Origin: Leucosporidium creatinivorum
Taxonomy: Eukaryota; Basidiomycota; Microbotryomycetes; Leucosporidiales; Leucosporidiaceae
Length of the DNA: 64,000 nt
Assembly: GCA_001600635.1 (NCBI GenBank)
Contig: BCKL01000012.1
Span: forward strand, 62,001-126,000
Reading direction: 5' to 3'
The notes under the pieces are model-generated. The model was given only the letters and a program-made list of their open reading frames with translations, had not been told where the DNA came from and did not search any database. A program made the position numbers and the translations under genes. Within the stretch, counting starts at the first letter, position 1. Every line of letters begins with the position of its first letter. Of this stretch, positions 22,892 through 38,138 are shown piece after piece.

Positions 22892-25031
22892 AGTGAGTCC
22901 TCCCATCGAACGAGAGAGAGAGACCCGTGTTCGCTGACGCTCGCCTCTCCCCCCCTTCTCTCAGTGTCAGACGAGACGGACCACGTTCCCGCTGCCCAGA
23001 AGGCTGGTGAGTACTCTCCTACCATAACTCCGGTGTCGATACTCTCAGTAGAGCTGTCGAACGGCGTAGAGTTGAACCCTGCGTGCCCTTTGCTGACGCT
23101 CTCGCTCATCTTGAGCAGGATGGGGAAGTACGTTAGTTTCACCAGCGACTGAGGGGATTGTGTGAAATAGTGTGAGACGTGTGCCGTGTGCTGACCTTGC
23201 CCCTTCCCTCTCCGCTCGACCTACTTCGGCTTCCTCGCTGCTCGTAGGCTTCCTCAAGCAGATTACCAGCGCTACTGGCGATCTCTCCCAGCTCTCGGCA
23301 CCTCCGTTTATACTTAGCCCGCAATCGCTCGTGGAATTTGGAGCTTACTGGGGAGAACCGATTAACGAGTTCCTCGCCATCCCCTCGGGACAGGTGCGCC
23401 GAGCGCTGAAGATGGATCACTGAGCGGAACTGACCTGGCCTTCGTCTCTCCGCTACAGACCCCCGAGGAACGCCAGCTGCTCGTCACTAAGTGGTTCCTC
23501 GCCACCCTCTCCGGACAGTTCACTCGCCGCGAGAAGGATACCGGATCCGAGAAGAAGCCCCTCAACCCGTGAGTCTCCTTCGACACCAGCTCTACGCTAC
23601 TCTCCGAAACCAAGCTTACAGAACTCACTACACAGCTTCCTCGGAGAGCAGTTCATCGGAGACTGGAACAACGGCGAGGTCAAGCTCTTCGCCGAGCAGG
23701 TCTCCCACCACCCTCCCATGACCGGTTCGTCTTTCAGCTTCTTCCCACTCTTCAACACCCCTTCCCATTTTCGCCCTATTTGAGCACTACGATCTCAGCC
23801 GCACTCGCACGACCTCCACTAGCTTTCCCGCCTAGCCCTACGAGCGACTTTCGGACGCTGACCTTCTTCTCATCGACAACAGCCTACCACCTCGAGGGCC
23901 CCAATATTACCTACGCCGGTAACTGCGCTCAGAAGACTGGCTTCTCTGGCCGTACCATTGTATGTGTTTTGCCTCTCAGCCTCGCTGCACGCCCGCTTAC
24001 CCGTCCGCCGCTCGCAGAACGTCAAGCAAGTCGGACACGGTATCCTCACCATTGCTCTCGCCGACGGATCCCGCGAGTCCTACCTCATCACCCTTCCCAA
24101 GCTCAAGATTGAGGGACTTTGGTGAGCGACTTCGAGCCGAGCCGAATCGAACGCCAAGCTGACCTCGAGCTTCACAGGTTCGGTGCTCCTTACGTCGAGT
24201 TGGCCGACACCAGTGTCATTCAGGGATCGCACGGACTCACCACCACCATCGAGTACAGCGGCAAGGGATGGGTCTCGGGTGCGTTTCGTCCCATCCTCGC
24301 CTCATCGCCGAGCTGACCTCCCCCCTCAACGCCAAACAGGCAAGGCTCACTCGTTCAAGGCCACCGTCGCCAAAGGCTCGCACGTCTCCACCTCCAACGC
24401 CATCTACGCCATCTCGGGCGAGTGGACCGGCGAGAGCCACTACATCAAGGGTAGCCCCGCTGCTCAGATTGACAAGCTCTTCTTGAACGCTGCGGGACCT
24501 ACTACGCCCATCAACGTCAAGCCCGTGGAGGAGCAGAATGAGTTTGAGAGTAGGAGGGCGTGGAAGGCCGTTGCTGATGGGATTAGGAAGGGTGAGTGCT
24601 TGCTGTCCGACTCTCGGCGCTGCGATGGAGGAGTCGTGAAGCGTTCGACGCCTAGACTGAGGTCCTTGGAGCGGTAGCTGACCTCCGACGCCTATCTCCT
24701 CACGCCACAGGCGACTTTGACGCCGCCTCGGTCGCCAAGACGGCCCTCGAGAACGCCGAGAGGCAGAAGAGGAAGGACGAGACCGCCGCCGGAACGCCCT
24801 TCCAGACTCGTCTTTTCACCACCGTGCACAACGACCCGGAATGTGAGCTCGCGTTTCCTAGCCCACCCTACCTCCCCTCCCCCGAGCCGTCCTCGCTTGT
24901 CGCCGACGAGCCGAATTTGAACTCTCGCTGACTTTCTCTCCCTCACCACCACAGACCACAAGCTCGCCGCTCTCTGCAAGCACAGCCCTTCCGACGAGGA
25001 CAGCTTCGCTTTCAAGGGGCTTTCGGCTTAG
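22892..25031 (+). CDS. KES1: Oxysterol-binding protein, KES1/OSH4 type
   Basis: A lipid-exchange protein with an OSBP-related domain and no PH domain, expected to swap sterol and PI4P between membranes. The start codon is read as A (22892), an intron of 72 nt, then TG (22965-22966), giving MSDETDHVPAAQKAG. The next exons read FLKQITSATGDLSQLSAPPF, YWGEPINEFLAIPSGQ, then TPEERQLLVTKWFLATLSGQ. The family signature EQVSHHPP follows in FAEQVSHHPPMT. Later exons carry YLITLPKLKIEGLW, IQGSHGLTTTIEYSGKGWVS and the C-terminal helix ENAERQKRKDETAAGTPFQT. The stop is at 25029-25031. About ten exons give roughly 420 residues, the usual short-OSH length. Identification is secure; the split start is inferred from frame and from similarity to Kes1 N-termini. 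Confidence 0.9.
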
Positions 25032-26017
25032 ATACCCCATCAGCCCTCTTTCGCTCGCTCGGCTTTGCTAGACGCACGATGCTTTCTTCCCATCTTTGCT
25101 TTAGGCTTTAACCCCCTTGCTCCCCCAGCTCTCTCTCCATGATTTGCAAATATATCTAACACTTCGGCTGTAGCTGCTTGAAGGTGGCCCGAGCGAGAGC
25201 AGGCGAGATGTCTGAGCCCCGCCGAGTCGTCTCGCCTCGCCATCGACGAGAGTGGGATGCGTCGAGCCGGTTGAATCCACAGTAGCGGCAGCAGCAATAA
25301 ACTCCGATATTCACCCCCCCCCGTCAGCCTCGCCGACTTCCCCTCCGTTCGTCGTTTTCCATGCTCGTCGTGAGGTCCGGAGCGCTGACTCTCGCCGGTT
25401 CCCGTCCTTCTAGTCGCTCCTCTGTTCTCCTGACCGTTCGCCCATGTATCTGCGACACTCTGCACTAGTACTGGGGAGAGCCGACCAACGACTTCCTAGC
25501 TATTTTCACTGGACAGGTGCGCCGATCGGCTCGAGTACGAGCGCCGAGCTGGGCTAGGGCTAATCTCGCGAGCCTGTCTCGAGCCGTAACGGGCTCAACG
25601 GGGGTTCGGGCAGCTCTCTACTTCAGGGGAAGTCCGCCCTCGCGCCTATGAGCCTACATCGCCACTCCTTCGACGCTTCGCTCGGCGCAGCTTCAACTTC
25701 CGCCTGTTCGGCTCAGCGTTCGATTTGGTAGCAGAAGCGAGGCTCTGTCCCGAGCACAAAGCTTCCTGTTATAGATTGAGCCGTTTTCAAGCTCCTTACT
25801 TACCATTTCGAAACTGGCTCGCCTCACACTCGCCTGACCCGGCCAACTCGAGCTCGTGCCCTCTCCTTTCTCCAATACTCTCGTCTACCTCGCGCTATCG
25901 CCGAGTACTCGACCAGCTACAGCTCTGCACCACTCGAATCGGCCTTCAGCTCTACACACACAACCTCCCCATCGAATCGCCTCCCCTTCCTCCTCGAGCA
26001 AGCAAGCCAGGCGGGCC
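25032..26017. other. Intergenic region downstream of KES1
   Basis: Apart from the exon copy at 25468-25525 there is no supported gene. A C-run lies near 25315-25322, and GCGCCGAGCTGGG near 25539 recalls the 147-bp repeat word at 10978. The right end is the promoter and leader of the Munc13-like gene. Confidence 0.5.
25468..25525 (+). pseudogene. Isolated diverged copy of a KES1 exon end and donor site
   Basis: The 58 bases match 23345-23402 of KES1 at roughly four fifths of positions. They read YWGEPTNDFLAIFTGQ against YWGEPINEFLAIPSGQ and then keep the same splice donor GTGCGCCGA. Several differences are at third codon positions. The preceding and following exons are not found nearby. It looks like the remnant of a duplicated KES1-like gene, or one exon of an unrecognised paralog. 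Mobilised DNA is less likely. Confidence 0.65.
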
Positions 26018-29000
26018 ATGACGACTCGCTCGAATGCGAGCTCCGTCAGGGTGCCGCGTGAGGACCAGGACGTCTACTCGTATGCATTGAGGGTAGCTGT
26101 ACTCTCCCATGCGATCCAAACTGGCGGAGCAGCCGCAGGAGCGGGGGGAGCAGCGTCGACCAACACCGCATCGAGCGCCCCTGCGACGACGCCAGGAGCG
26201 GGCGGAGGACCAAAGATGCAGGCGGCGTCGCTCTCGAGGCCTACACTACGACAGTCGATGACTACCAGCACTACCTCGGCGTTCCGGCCGGCAGACGGAT
26301 GGACCAACGCCCTCTTCTCCTTCTCGTCGTCGTCCTCCTCGAGCTCGTCCAAGGCCAAGTTCCCCAAGGAATTCCCCAAGGTCCTCGAGGCTCGCATGAT
26401 CAAGGTCTTCCAGGGACAGGATGCAGCGCACAACGAGCAGCTCTTTCGAGCCAGCGTCGGCGCGTTCTTTGGCGTTTACAAGGAGAAGAGCTTCCAGCTC
26501 AAGCTCACGCAGAACCGGCAAATCGAGGAGGTCATCCTCTCGTTCGTCACTACTGCCAGCGGACTGCTGAGGAAACGCCTGCCGGAGGGAGACGAGTGGA
26601 AAGCGAGGTTGAACGAGCAGGTCGGCGAGTTCGTCAGTGTCGTTCGGGATGGGCTGAGGAGCTGCAGAGGAGTATCGCCCGAGCTACTGCAGCGCCTCGA
26701 ATCCTACGTCGCCAAACTTGTCCCTCCCACGTCCTCCTCCTCCCTCGCCCCTTCATCCGCCTCCAACCCCGCCTCCGGCTCCTCCGCCGACACCTCCCCC
26801 GCCGCTTCTACCTCGAAACTCACCCTCGATCAACCACCACCACCCGTCGCCGGAATGGTCACCAACGTCCATGATATGCCGCTGGTCCTCGCGGTGGGCA
26901 GGCTGTTTGGCAAGAGCGAGGCCGAGCTCACGAGGGACGTCGTCGCGCTCCGGAGGCTCTGCACCGAACAGGTGAGCTGTTCGCTTTGAGCTACGGTGGT
27001 GCGCACTAGCTGATTTCTTGCTCCCACGCAGGCCGCCTTCAAGGACCTCAAAGCGTGCATCAACAACGTCGCCCAGGGAGCTCGGTTCCCGGCTCGGCGC
27101 GAGGACTTCGATTCGGACGATGCCTTCGCTGCCTGGCGCAAGCAAGAGTCGGACGAGCTGCAAGAGCTTCTCCTCGACATGCTCAAGCGTACCCCCGAGC
27201 TCGTCCACACGGCCGCTCCCTCCGAGATCATTCGAGATCCGGCCAACGGTCACAGCTCGCTCGGACCCGGCAGCAATCGTTCCTCCGTCGTTGGAGGACC
27301 ATCACCGGACGGTAGTCTCATTGGAGACGGATCGGAGGAAGCCATGGTCGACCTTGCCTCGTTCGTCTTCGTCCCGCCGGACCCCAAGTTCTACTTCAAG
27401 CGGCTGTACGAGATTGCTCTCGACTACGACTACGAGGCGATGAAGGATCTACCACCCGATCAGGACGTCTCTCTCACCATCCTCTCGCCGGTGCATGAGG
27501 AGCTGTTGGACGACTGCGCGACGAGGTGGAGGGTCATGAGGACTGTGAGGGCGGGGACCTTCCTCGCGCTCATCGGGCAGCACTACAAGCTGCAGGGGAT
27601 TCCCGAGGCGTGCGTTGGAGAGGCGCTGAGTGGAGTGGAACGAGTAGCGCACGAGTGGAGCTATTGGAGGTGGCCATGGGCCGACGTGAGTTCCCGTTCG
27701 CCGAGCTCAAAGGCCGTCGTTCAGATCTGACCCTTTTCTCTTTGCAGCGCAACTACCTCTTCAAAACCCTCTCCGCCCTCTTCGATAACCTCCTCAGCCG
27801 CTTCTTCGAGGTCTTCCAAGGCGTCGTCGACCTGCCGTTCGAGGACGTGGTCGAGCTCCTCGAGATCATCTACACCAACGAGGTCTTCCGCGAGGACATC
27901 CGCGACCTTGCCATTACGTTCCAGGAGCTGCAGCAGGGCATGCGCAAGTTCGTCGCCATGGCCTACGAGGAGAAGCAGATCGACGTCGACTCGATGGAGC
28001 GGCCGCACGACCTGCATCCTTTCCTCGTCATGCTCGACTGGATCCGGGCGGAGGCCAAGGCTTACGACCGCCAGTTCCCCGTGAAGGTCATGGAGTAAGT
28101 CTGCTCTCTTATCGGGTCTTGATATGGCCGAGCTAACCCCTTCCTTTCGGCGAACAGAAACATCGACGTCCCCGCCATCTTCATCAGCATCGCCGGCCCA
28201 TGGTTCGTTCAACACCTCGACGCCTCGCGTGGAGCGCTGCTCTCTGCCGCTTCGCAAGCCGAAGGCGCCGCCAACGACGCCGACCTGCTCGAGCTCTACC
28301 GTGGCGTCATCGAGTTGCAGAAGATGCACAACGCGTTCTGTCCAGAGTAAGTTCGACCTTGAAAGCTTCACTGGCAGCATGCTGACTCTATCAACTCACA
28401 GAGAACCGCTGGTCATCGACTTCTCGGCTTGGTTCGAGCCTTACGTGCGGAGATGGCTCGCTACGACCGATACCAAGACCATGCAGTGGGTCCAAGCAGC
28501 GATCAAGCACGACAGGGTGAGTCCCGCGCTCGCTGCCCGTGAATGCCGGGGCTGACCGTCGCTTCCTCACCAGTTCGAGCCCGAAGGCGAGGACAGCCAC
28601 AGCTCGTCCATCATCGATCTCATCGACTCGTGCAAGTCGGCTACCGACTTTATTCTCGCTCTCGACTGGCCGAACGAGTACGAGAACGCCAAGTACCTCA
28701 CTGGGCTTTCGCAGGTGAGCTCCTCCACCTTCTCCTTCCCGCCGAATCGCTGTCTGACCGCACATTCACATCGCAGACCATCGCCAAGTCCATCGAGCAG
28801 TACGCCAAACAGCTCGAGCTCATGTTCGTCGACGAGATGTTCCCTCGCGACCCTCAGGATGCCATCGACAAGGACGTCGCTCGGCCGTCGGCATGGCTCA
28901 CTAAGGCCAAGCTGGCTGTGCAGGGCGACAAGAAGGTCGAGCCGTTTGTGTTCATGGCCGAGGTGAGTCGACACTCTGTACTTGAGGTCGCCTCGAGCGC

Positions 29001-31032
29001 AGCTGACCCCCTCCTCGGCGAGCAGACTTGCGTCAAGCTGAACAACATACAGGCGGCGCGCAAGCTCCTCGACACGATGTACAACACTCTCGACGCCGAC
29101 AAGGTCTCCCGCATCGTCGAGATCAATGCTCCTCCAGCCCCACCGCAATCGGGTCCGCCCAGCTACCTCTTCACCGTCAAAATCGTGCTCGGCGAGAACC
29201 TCATGCCGCCTGAGGGACATTCTCGCAACAAGCGGCTCGACCCCTTCCTCATCCTCTCCGACCCCAACGGCTTCCGTGTCGCCAAGACGAGGACTCTTTA
29301 CGAGACTAACGACCCGCGCTGGGACGAGACGATCGACGTTTCGGTTAAGGGCAACCTGTGGCTTCGCGCTACCGTCTACAATCGCAACCTGGTCGACCAC
29401 CACAACAACATTGGCTGCGCCTACATCCACCTCGACCCGAAGAAGTTCAGCGACTTTCTCACCAAGGATCTTTGGTTCCAGCTCGAGGACTCGCATCGCA
29501 AGCCGCTCGACAGTCGCTTGTCGTTGAGGATCAGCATGGAGGGAGAGAAGGACGACATCCAGTTCTACTTCGGTCGAGCATTCAGGTCGCTCAAGAGGGC
29601 CGAGAATGACATGGTACGAATCATGGTCGACAAGGTGAGTTCTCCGTTCGGCTGTCCTCGGAGCGCCGTCGCTGACGCCTTCTTGCACCACAGATGTCGC
29701 CCTTCGTCCGACACTACATCTCGCAAAACACGCTCAAGGCGCTCGTCAAGACGTCCTACAACTTTGACATCGACCTCGACAAGGTCCGAGGCGACTTGGG
29801 CAAGGTCGGCGGCAAGCTCAACGCCTACGTTCGCGACGCCATCTCGGGTCCCTCCTATGTCATCCCTCCCGTCAACGAGTACCACAACACCCAAGGAGGA
29901 CCCGTATCGCTCACGGCGGCCGAGAAGATGGAGAAGAAGAAGGGCCGAGGACCGCTCACCGATCTCGAGATTGAGGACGCCATCGGAGACCTGTTCGACT
30001 ACTTCAACGACACCTTTGGCACTCTCAAGGAGAACCTGAGTTCTGAAGGTGAGCTTCGATTCTCGATTCTCACTGAAGACAGCAAGCAGCGCGCTGACTC
30101 TACCCCCGCCGAACAGCTTGGGACCTCGTCATCACTCGGCTATGGAAGGACATCCTCACCACCATCGAGGGGCTCATCGTCCCGCCGCTCTCGGATCGTC
30201 CGACCGAGATGAAGATGCTCAGCGACAAGGAGGTCGACATCGTTTTCAAATGGCTCGGCGTGAGTTGATCTTCCTCCCCTTCCGCAGAGCAGTCAGCTAA
30301 CATGCCTCTCCGTCCATAGTTTCTCGTCAACTTCTTCCACGGCCAAGGCGACGGCGTTCCCCTCGAGGATCTTCGCAACGCCAAGTACCGAGGTGAGCTT
30401 TCGCATGCTCTGCCTCTCCCAACCTCCACGCTGACCTCATCACCCCACAGAAATTGTCGAAGCTCGTCTCTACTACGATTGGAGTCCCGACCAGCTCATG
30501 GAGGAGGCCGTCAAGCTCAGTAAGTCGGCTCTTGGCGCTCCCGCTTTCGACCTCGGCGCTGACCTATCCTTCTACCACAGTGCAAAAGCAGCTGCTCAAC
30601 CGTAGCGACTCGATTTCGCTTGGCCGATCCAAGTCGGTCTACCAGCAGCGCAACCTCGGCACGATCCGCGCACGCAAGATTGAGAAGAAGCAGTCGACCT
30701 CGTCTACGAGCGGCGAGATGATCCTCAGGGTCCTTCGCTTGCAGTGAGTTTCTTCTGCGTACGACCAGCTCGACTTCTCTGCTGACCCTCCGCGTTTCCA
30801 TCGCAGCCCCAACACCTCCGAGTTCCTCACGCAGCAGCTCATGACCATGCAGTCGCTGCAAGCCGAGCAGGCCCGCAAGCAGGCTCAGCGCGGCAGTGTC
30901 GGAAGTCTGCAGCGGAGAATGCCCAACGGTGGAGCAGGAGGAGGCCGCCAGTCGCTCACGAGGAGCCGTGGACCAGGAGGGTTCGGCTCGAACGGCGCGC
31001 CGCCTCTGCCTCCCATGCCGGAGCAGCAATAG
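26018..31032 (+). CDS. Munc13-like exocytosis protein (MUN/DUF810 and C2)
   Basis: A large protein of roughly 1,300 residues. It starts MTTRSNASSVRVPREDQDVY and shortly after has a Ala/Gly/Ser-rich low-complexity stretch. The body is helical (FPKVLEARMIKVFQGQDAAH, FAWF-like aromatic helices, FLEIIYTNEVFREDIRDLAI region), as in MUN/DUF810 domains. A C2 domain lies at about 29155-29570, with GHSRNKRLDPFLILSDPNGF and TNDPRWDETIDVSVKGNLWL carrying the Asp-bearing loops. More MUN-type helices follow, and the end is Gly/Arg-rich (GGGRQSLTRSRGPG, PMPEQQ). Family members prime vesicles by opening syntaxin for SNARE assembly. Basidiomycete members are poorly studied, so the exact job is inference. About twelve introns have typical CTGAC branch sites. 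The ATG at 26018 is the first one in frame with the conserved start. Confidence 0.8.
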
Positions 31033-31374
31033 GCGAGGAGACGAGGAAGATACAGGAAGAGGACGACCTCACGATTTTTGACGACCGATGATGATGATGG
31101 ATTCCTCCAGCGCTTTCCCCCTTCTCCCCTTGTTCCGAATTACCACGCCCACCATTTTCGCTTTGATACCCAGCAGTACTCGGTTCTAGTCTTTCTCTTG
31201 CATAGATCGCTATAATGTATGACGACCTTCGATCTTTGACCCTATTACCAAGTGCTTCGGCCGAAGCCGAGGTCCGAGAAATCGGGATTTGACTTGACCG
31301 GCTCACGGCTACACTGGCGCGAGCGCCGTCTGAGGCTTGCCTTCGACCTCATCGTTCTCGTCGCCTTCGCAATC
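31033..31374. other. Intergenic region between Munc13-like gene and PEX6
   Basis: This is the 3' flank of the Munc13-like gene and the promoter of PEX6. No gene or clear repeat is seen. Confidence 0.5.
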
Positions 31375-35614
<4,240 letters not shown>

Positions 35615-35731
35615 GTTTATAGATCGCAAAATGACGGCAGTGCATTCAATGTAGCCTCACGTATGACAGCTACCCTCTTCTCGGCCGATTAGAGCTCAAC
35701 TTGAGGGATCGGCGAAGGGTTGGCGGGCGAA

Positions 35732-37436
35732 TCACTCGCGAGCAGATGGCACCTGTGTAGAGCGACCGATGAGCTTCACGACGCTGAACGGAAGAGTAGC
35801 TGAGCTTACTGGTGCATGATGCGAGGTCCATACGACCTGGGATACTCCATCGCAGTATGGCGGCACGAGCGGTTGAGCCAGATCGCGAGGTCTCCTTCCT
35901 CGTATGGGGCGAATACGATGTTCTCAGGAGTCAAGAAGGGACGTTGCATGCTGTGAAAGGCTTGAGATCAGCCCGGAGTGCGAGCAAGATGATGGTGCAG
36001 CGTGAGGCGGCGGTGATTGAAGCTCGGCGATAGCTCGACTTACTCGTCGAGGATCTGGCGGACCTCAGCAACGTCGTCGATGACTCTGACGGGGTCTTCA
36101 CTTGACTTCTTGAGATGCAGCTTCCTTGCCGCGATTGCGTGGACCATGAAAGCCTTCTCACCGGTCATCGCGTTCGGCCCTAGAGAAGAATCGCCGAGAC
36201 GCGGTTAGCTCAGGTTGCATGAAAGCTTGGAGCACAGATTACTCACAAAACATGGGAAGTATTTGGGCTTCCGATTCGTCCGCACCTGGCATGTCTTCCA
36301 ACGCCAACTCTTTCCCTTCGGAGAGCAGGGCGAACCCGTCGTTGCGAGCTTTGCAGGCCGAGGTCCACAGGTCTGTAAAACACAGGGTCGGCCTCTGTGT
36401 TACAATCAACCACACTCGTGAGAACATACACGGCTTTGGGGCATACTCACTGGACAGCGAAAACGCGCGATCAGCCGCGACTCGGCGCTCGGCGAAAGGA
36501 GCACGACTCACACGAACGAGTTCTCGGCCAATGCTTGCTGCTCGGGCGTGAGAGAGCGAAATAGGTTCGTACACTCGATGAAACTGGTCCGGCCTGGCTT
36601 CATCTTCATCGTCCTGCCCGTCCCATCATCAAAGCGAACGGTCAAGTTTTCTCCCTTCGGCAAGGTGTGAGCGAAAAGGGTCGTGACTCGGGCGGTGTGA
36701 GCCGACTTGGGGTACAGCGGAGCATCGCTGTGGGTTATCAAGGAGATCAGCCCAGCGAGAGGTTGTCCACAAGCTCTCAAACTTACATGTGCCAGCGCCA
36801 AAGCCGAGTGTCGCCGCTCGCCAGCTCCTCTTCCGTCAAAGGCGTCTCGTGGAATGGTACGTGAGATCCTCCGGGAAGGACCTGATCCGCAACGGTTCCG
36901 TAGTGACCTTTAGGGATGAGACCCGTGCCAACGATGCGCCTGTGAGGGGGCGATCAGCGCTGGGAAAGTCCGCTCGGAAGCTCGGCGAAGGCCTTACACC
37001 TGCCGAGCTTCGGGGATCTCGGCAAGGAAAGCGGCTGAGGGGATGGCGCTCTTGTCGGCTTTGTTTCTGACGGTATCGGCGTGCTCTCCAGGCGCATCAG
37101 GGTCGAAGCGACGGTTGAGGAGGTACTGGAAGGGCGAGAGGGTTGAGCACCGAGCAATGAAGCGGAAGCTGGCGAGCTGTACGTCTTACCTGGTTCGAGG
37201 GTGTTAGTCCCGCTTGACCTTTGATAAGGAGGAGCTTATGGGTGTACAGCGCAGTCTGGAGCTTCAGAAACGTCTCGTCTGGGGGAGATAAGCTGATCAG
37301 GCTCGGCGCTGAAGCGAGGCGAGTGCGGCAACCCCTGCTCACCATCGAGGTTGTTCAGGTCGACTCCAGTGATGATAGCTCCAAAGTTGGCGGGTACTTC
37401 GAGTGGAGTAGCGCAGAAAGTGATGGGAGCGGGCAT
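35732..37436 (-). CDS. xanA: XanA-like xanthine/2-oxoglutarate-dependent dioxygenase
   Basis: An Fe(II)/2-oxoglutarate dioxygenase of the TauD fold, most like fungal XanA, which oxidises xanthine to urate. The first exon, 37436-37343, reads MPAPITFCATPLEVPANFGA IITGVDLNNLDG. Later exons give TLYTHK-type and LLLIKGQAGLTPSNQ segments, then DTRLWRWHM joined to DAPLYP, which supplies the metal-binding H-x-D and the WRWH-D-LY context of XanA. After it come VRFDDGTGRTMKMKPGRTSF, ALLSEGKELALEDMPGADES, ILPMF, RKLHLKK and PYEEGDLAIWLNRSCRHTAM with the distal His. The last exon is short and ends VPSARE at 35732. There is no PTS1, so it is probably cytosolic. It is divergent from urate oxidase, the next step, which strongly supports xanthine as substrate. 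The substrate remains inference; general sulfonate dioxygenases share the fold. Confidence 0.8.
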
Positions 37437-38138
37437 GGGGAACGCCTCAAGGAGAATCGCCGAGCTCGGCGGTAGGTTCTTGGGGAGGTAGGGTGGCGTA
37501 GAAAGCAGAGCGAGTCCTACTGGTACGATATAGCTACTTACTTGGTATCGGTGTGTGGAGCGAGCGATTCGAAGCAGATCAGGCCTGCAATCACTGGTTG
37601 AGGGAGCTCGGCCGAAGCATCGGGAGACGGGGTCGAGAGACGGGCATGGACGGACTCGGTAAAGGATGGCGAACAAGACCAGAGAAGGTGAGTGAAGAGT
37701 GTTGGATGAGCTGTTATAGTATCGTAAGGCGTAGCGATCCATCAGCAGGCTCAGACGAGGTGCAAGTTCGGCGCCGACAGCGAGCGTCGGCAACGTCGCT
37801 GCTGGTCTCGGAAGGTCGGTTGGTAGCTCTGCTCCGGTCCAGGAGCTATCAATCGTGAATTGACATCCTTTCAGCTGATTCTTGGCGGCGAAGAGCGCTG
37901 TTTTGGCATCTCGGTGAACGCGGAGGGAATCAGTCGGCGTGGCCCTTGTGCAGCGACGGCGCGAGAGGCGGGCTGGACGAGCTCTCCCTCTCTTGACTTC
38001 TCTTTCCTTCCTGCACCACCTCGTCCGCTCGCCCTCTCCAGTCGCTGCTCGCCTCTCCCTTCTTGCTCTTCGCCTATCTCTCAGCTCTCAACCGCCTTTC
38101 GCCTTTCTTCCTCTATCCCTCACCTCTTCATCTCAGCA
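37437..38138. promoter_or_regulatory. Shared divergent promoter of XanA-like gene and urate oxidase
   Basis: A 702-bp region between two divergent purine-catabolism starts. It contains two perfect palindromes with inverted CGG half-sites, TCGGCCGA at 37606-37613 and TCGGCGCCGA at 37769-37778. Such half-sites suit Zn2Cys6 regulators, but the six-base spacing of the Aspergillus UaY site (TCGG-N6-CCGA) is not seen. A pyrimidine-rich leader precedes the 38139 start. Confidence 0.45.

Noticed and set aside
22743-22892. ATG at 22743 (MSGGGKAG...) as the KES1 start
   Set aside because: This frame does not join the KES1 frame after splicing. The A|TG join giving MSDETDH does and resembles Kes1 N-termini.
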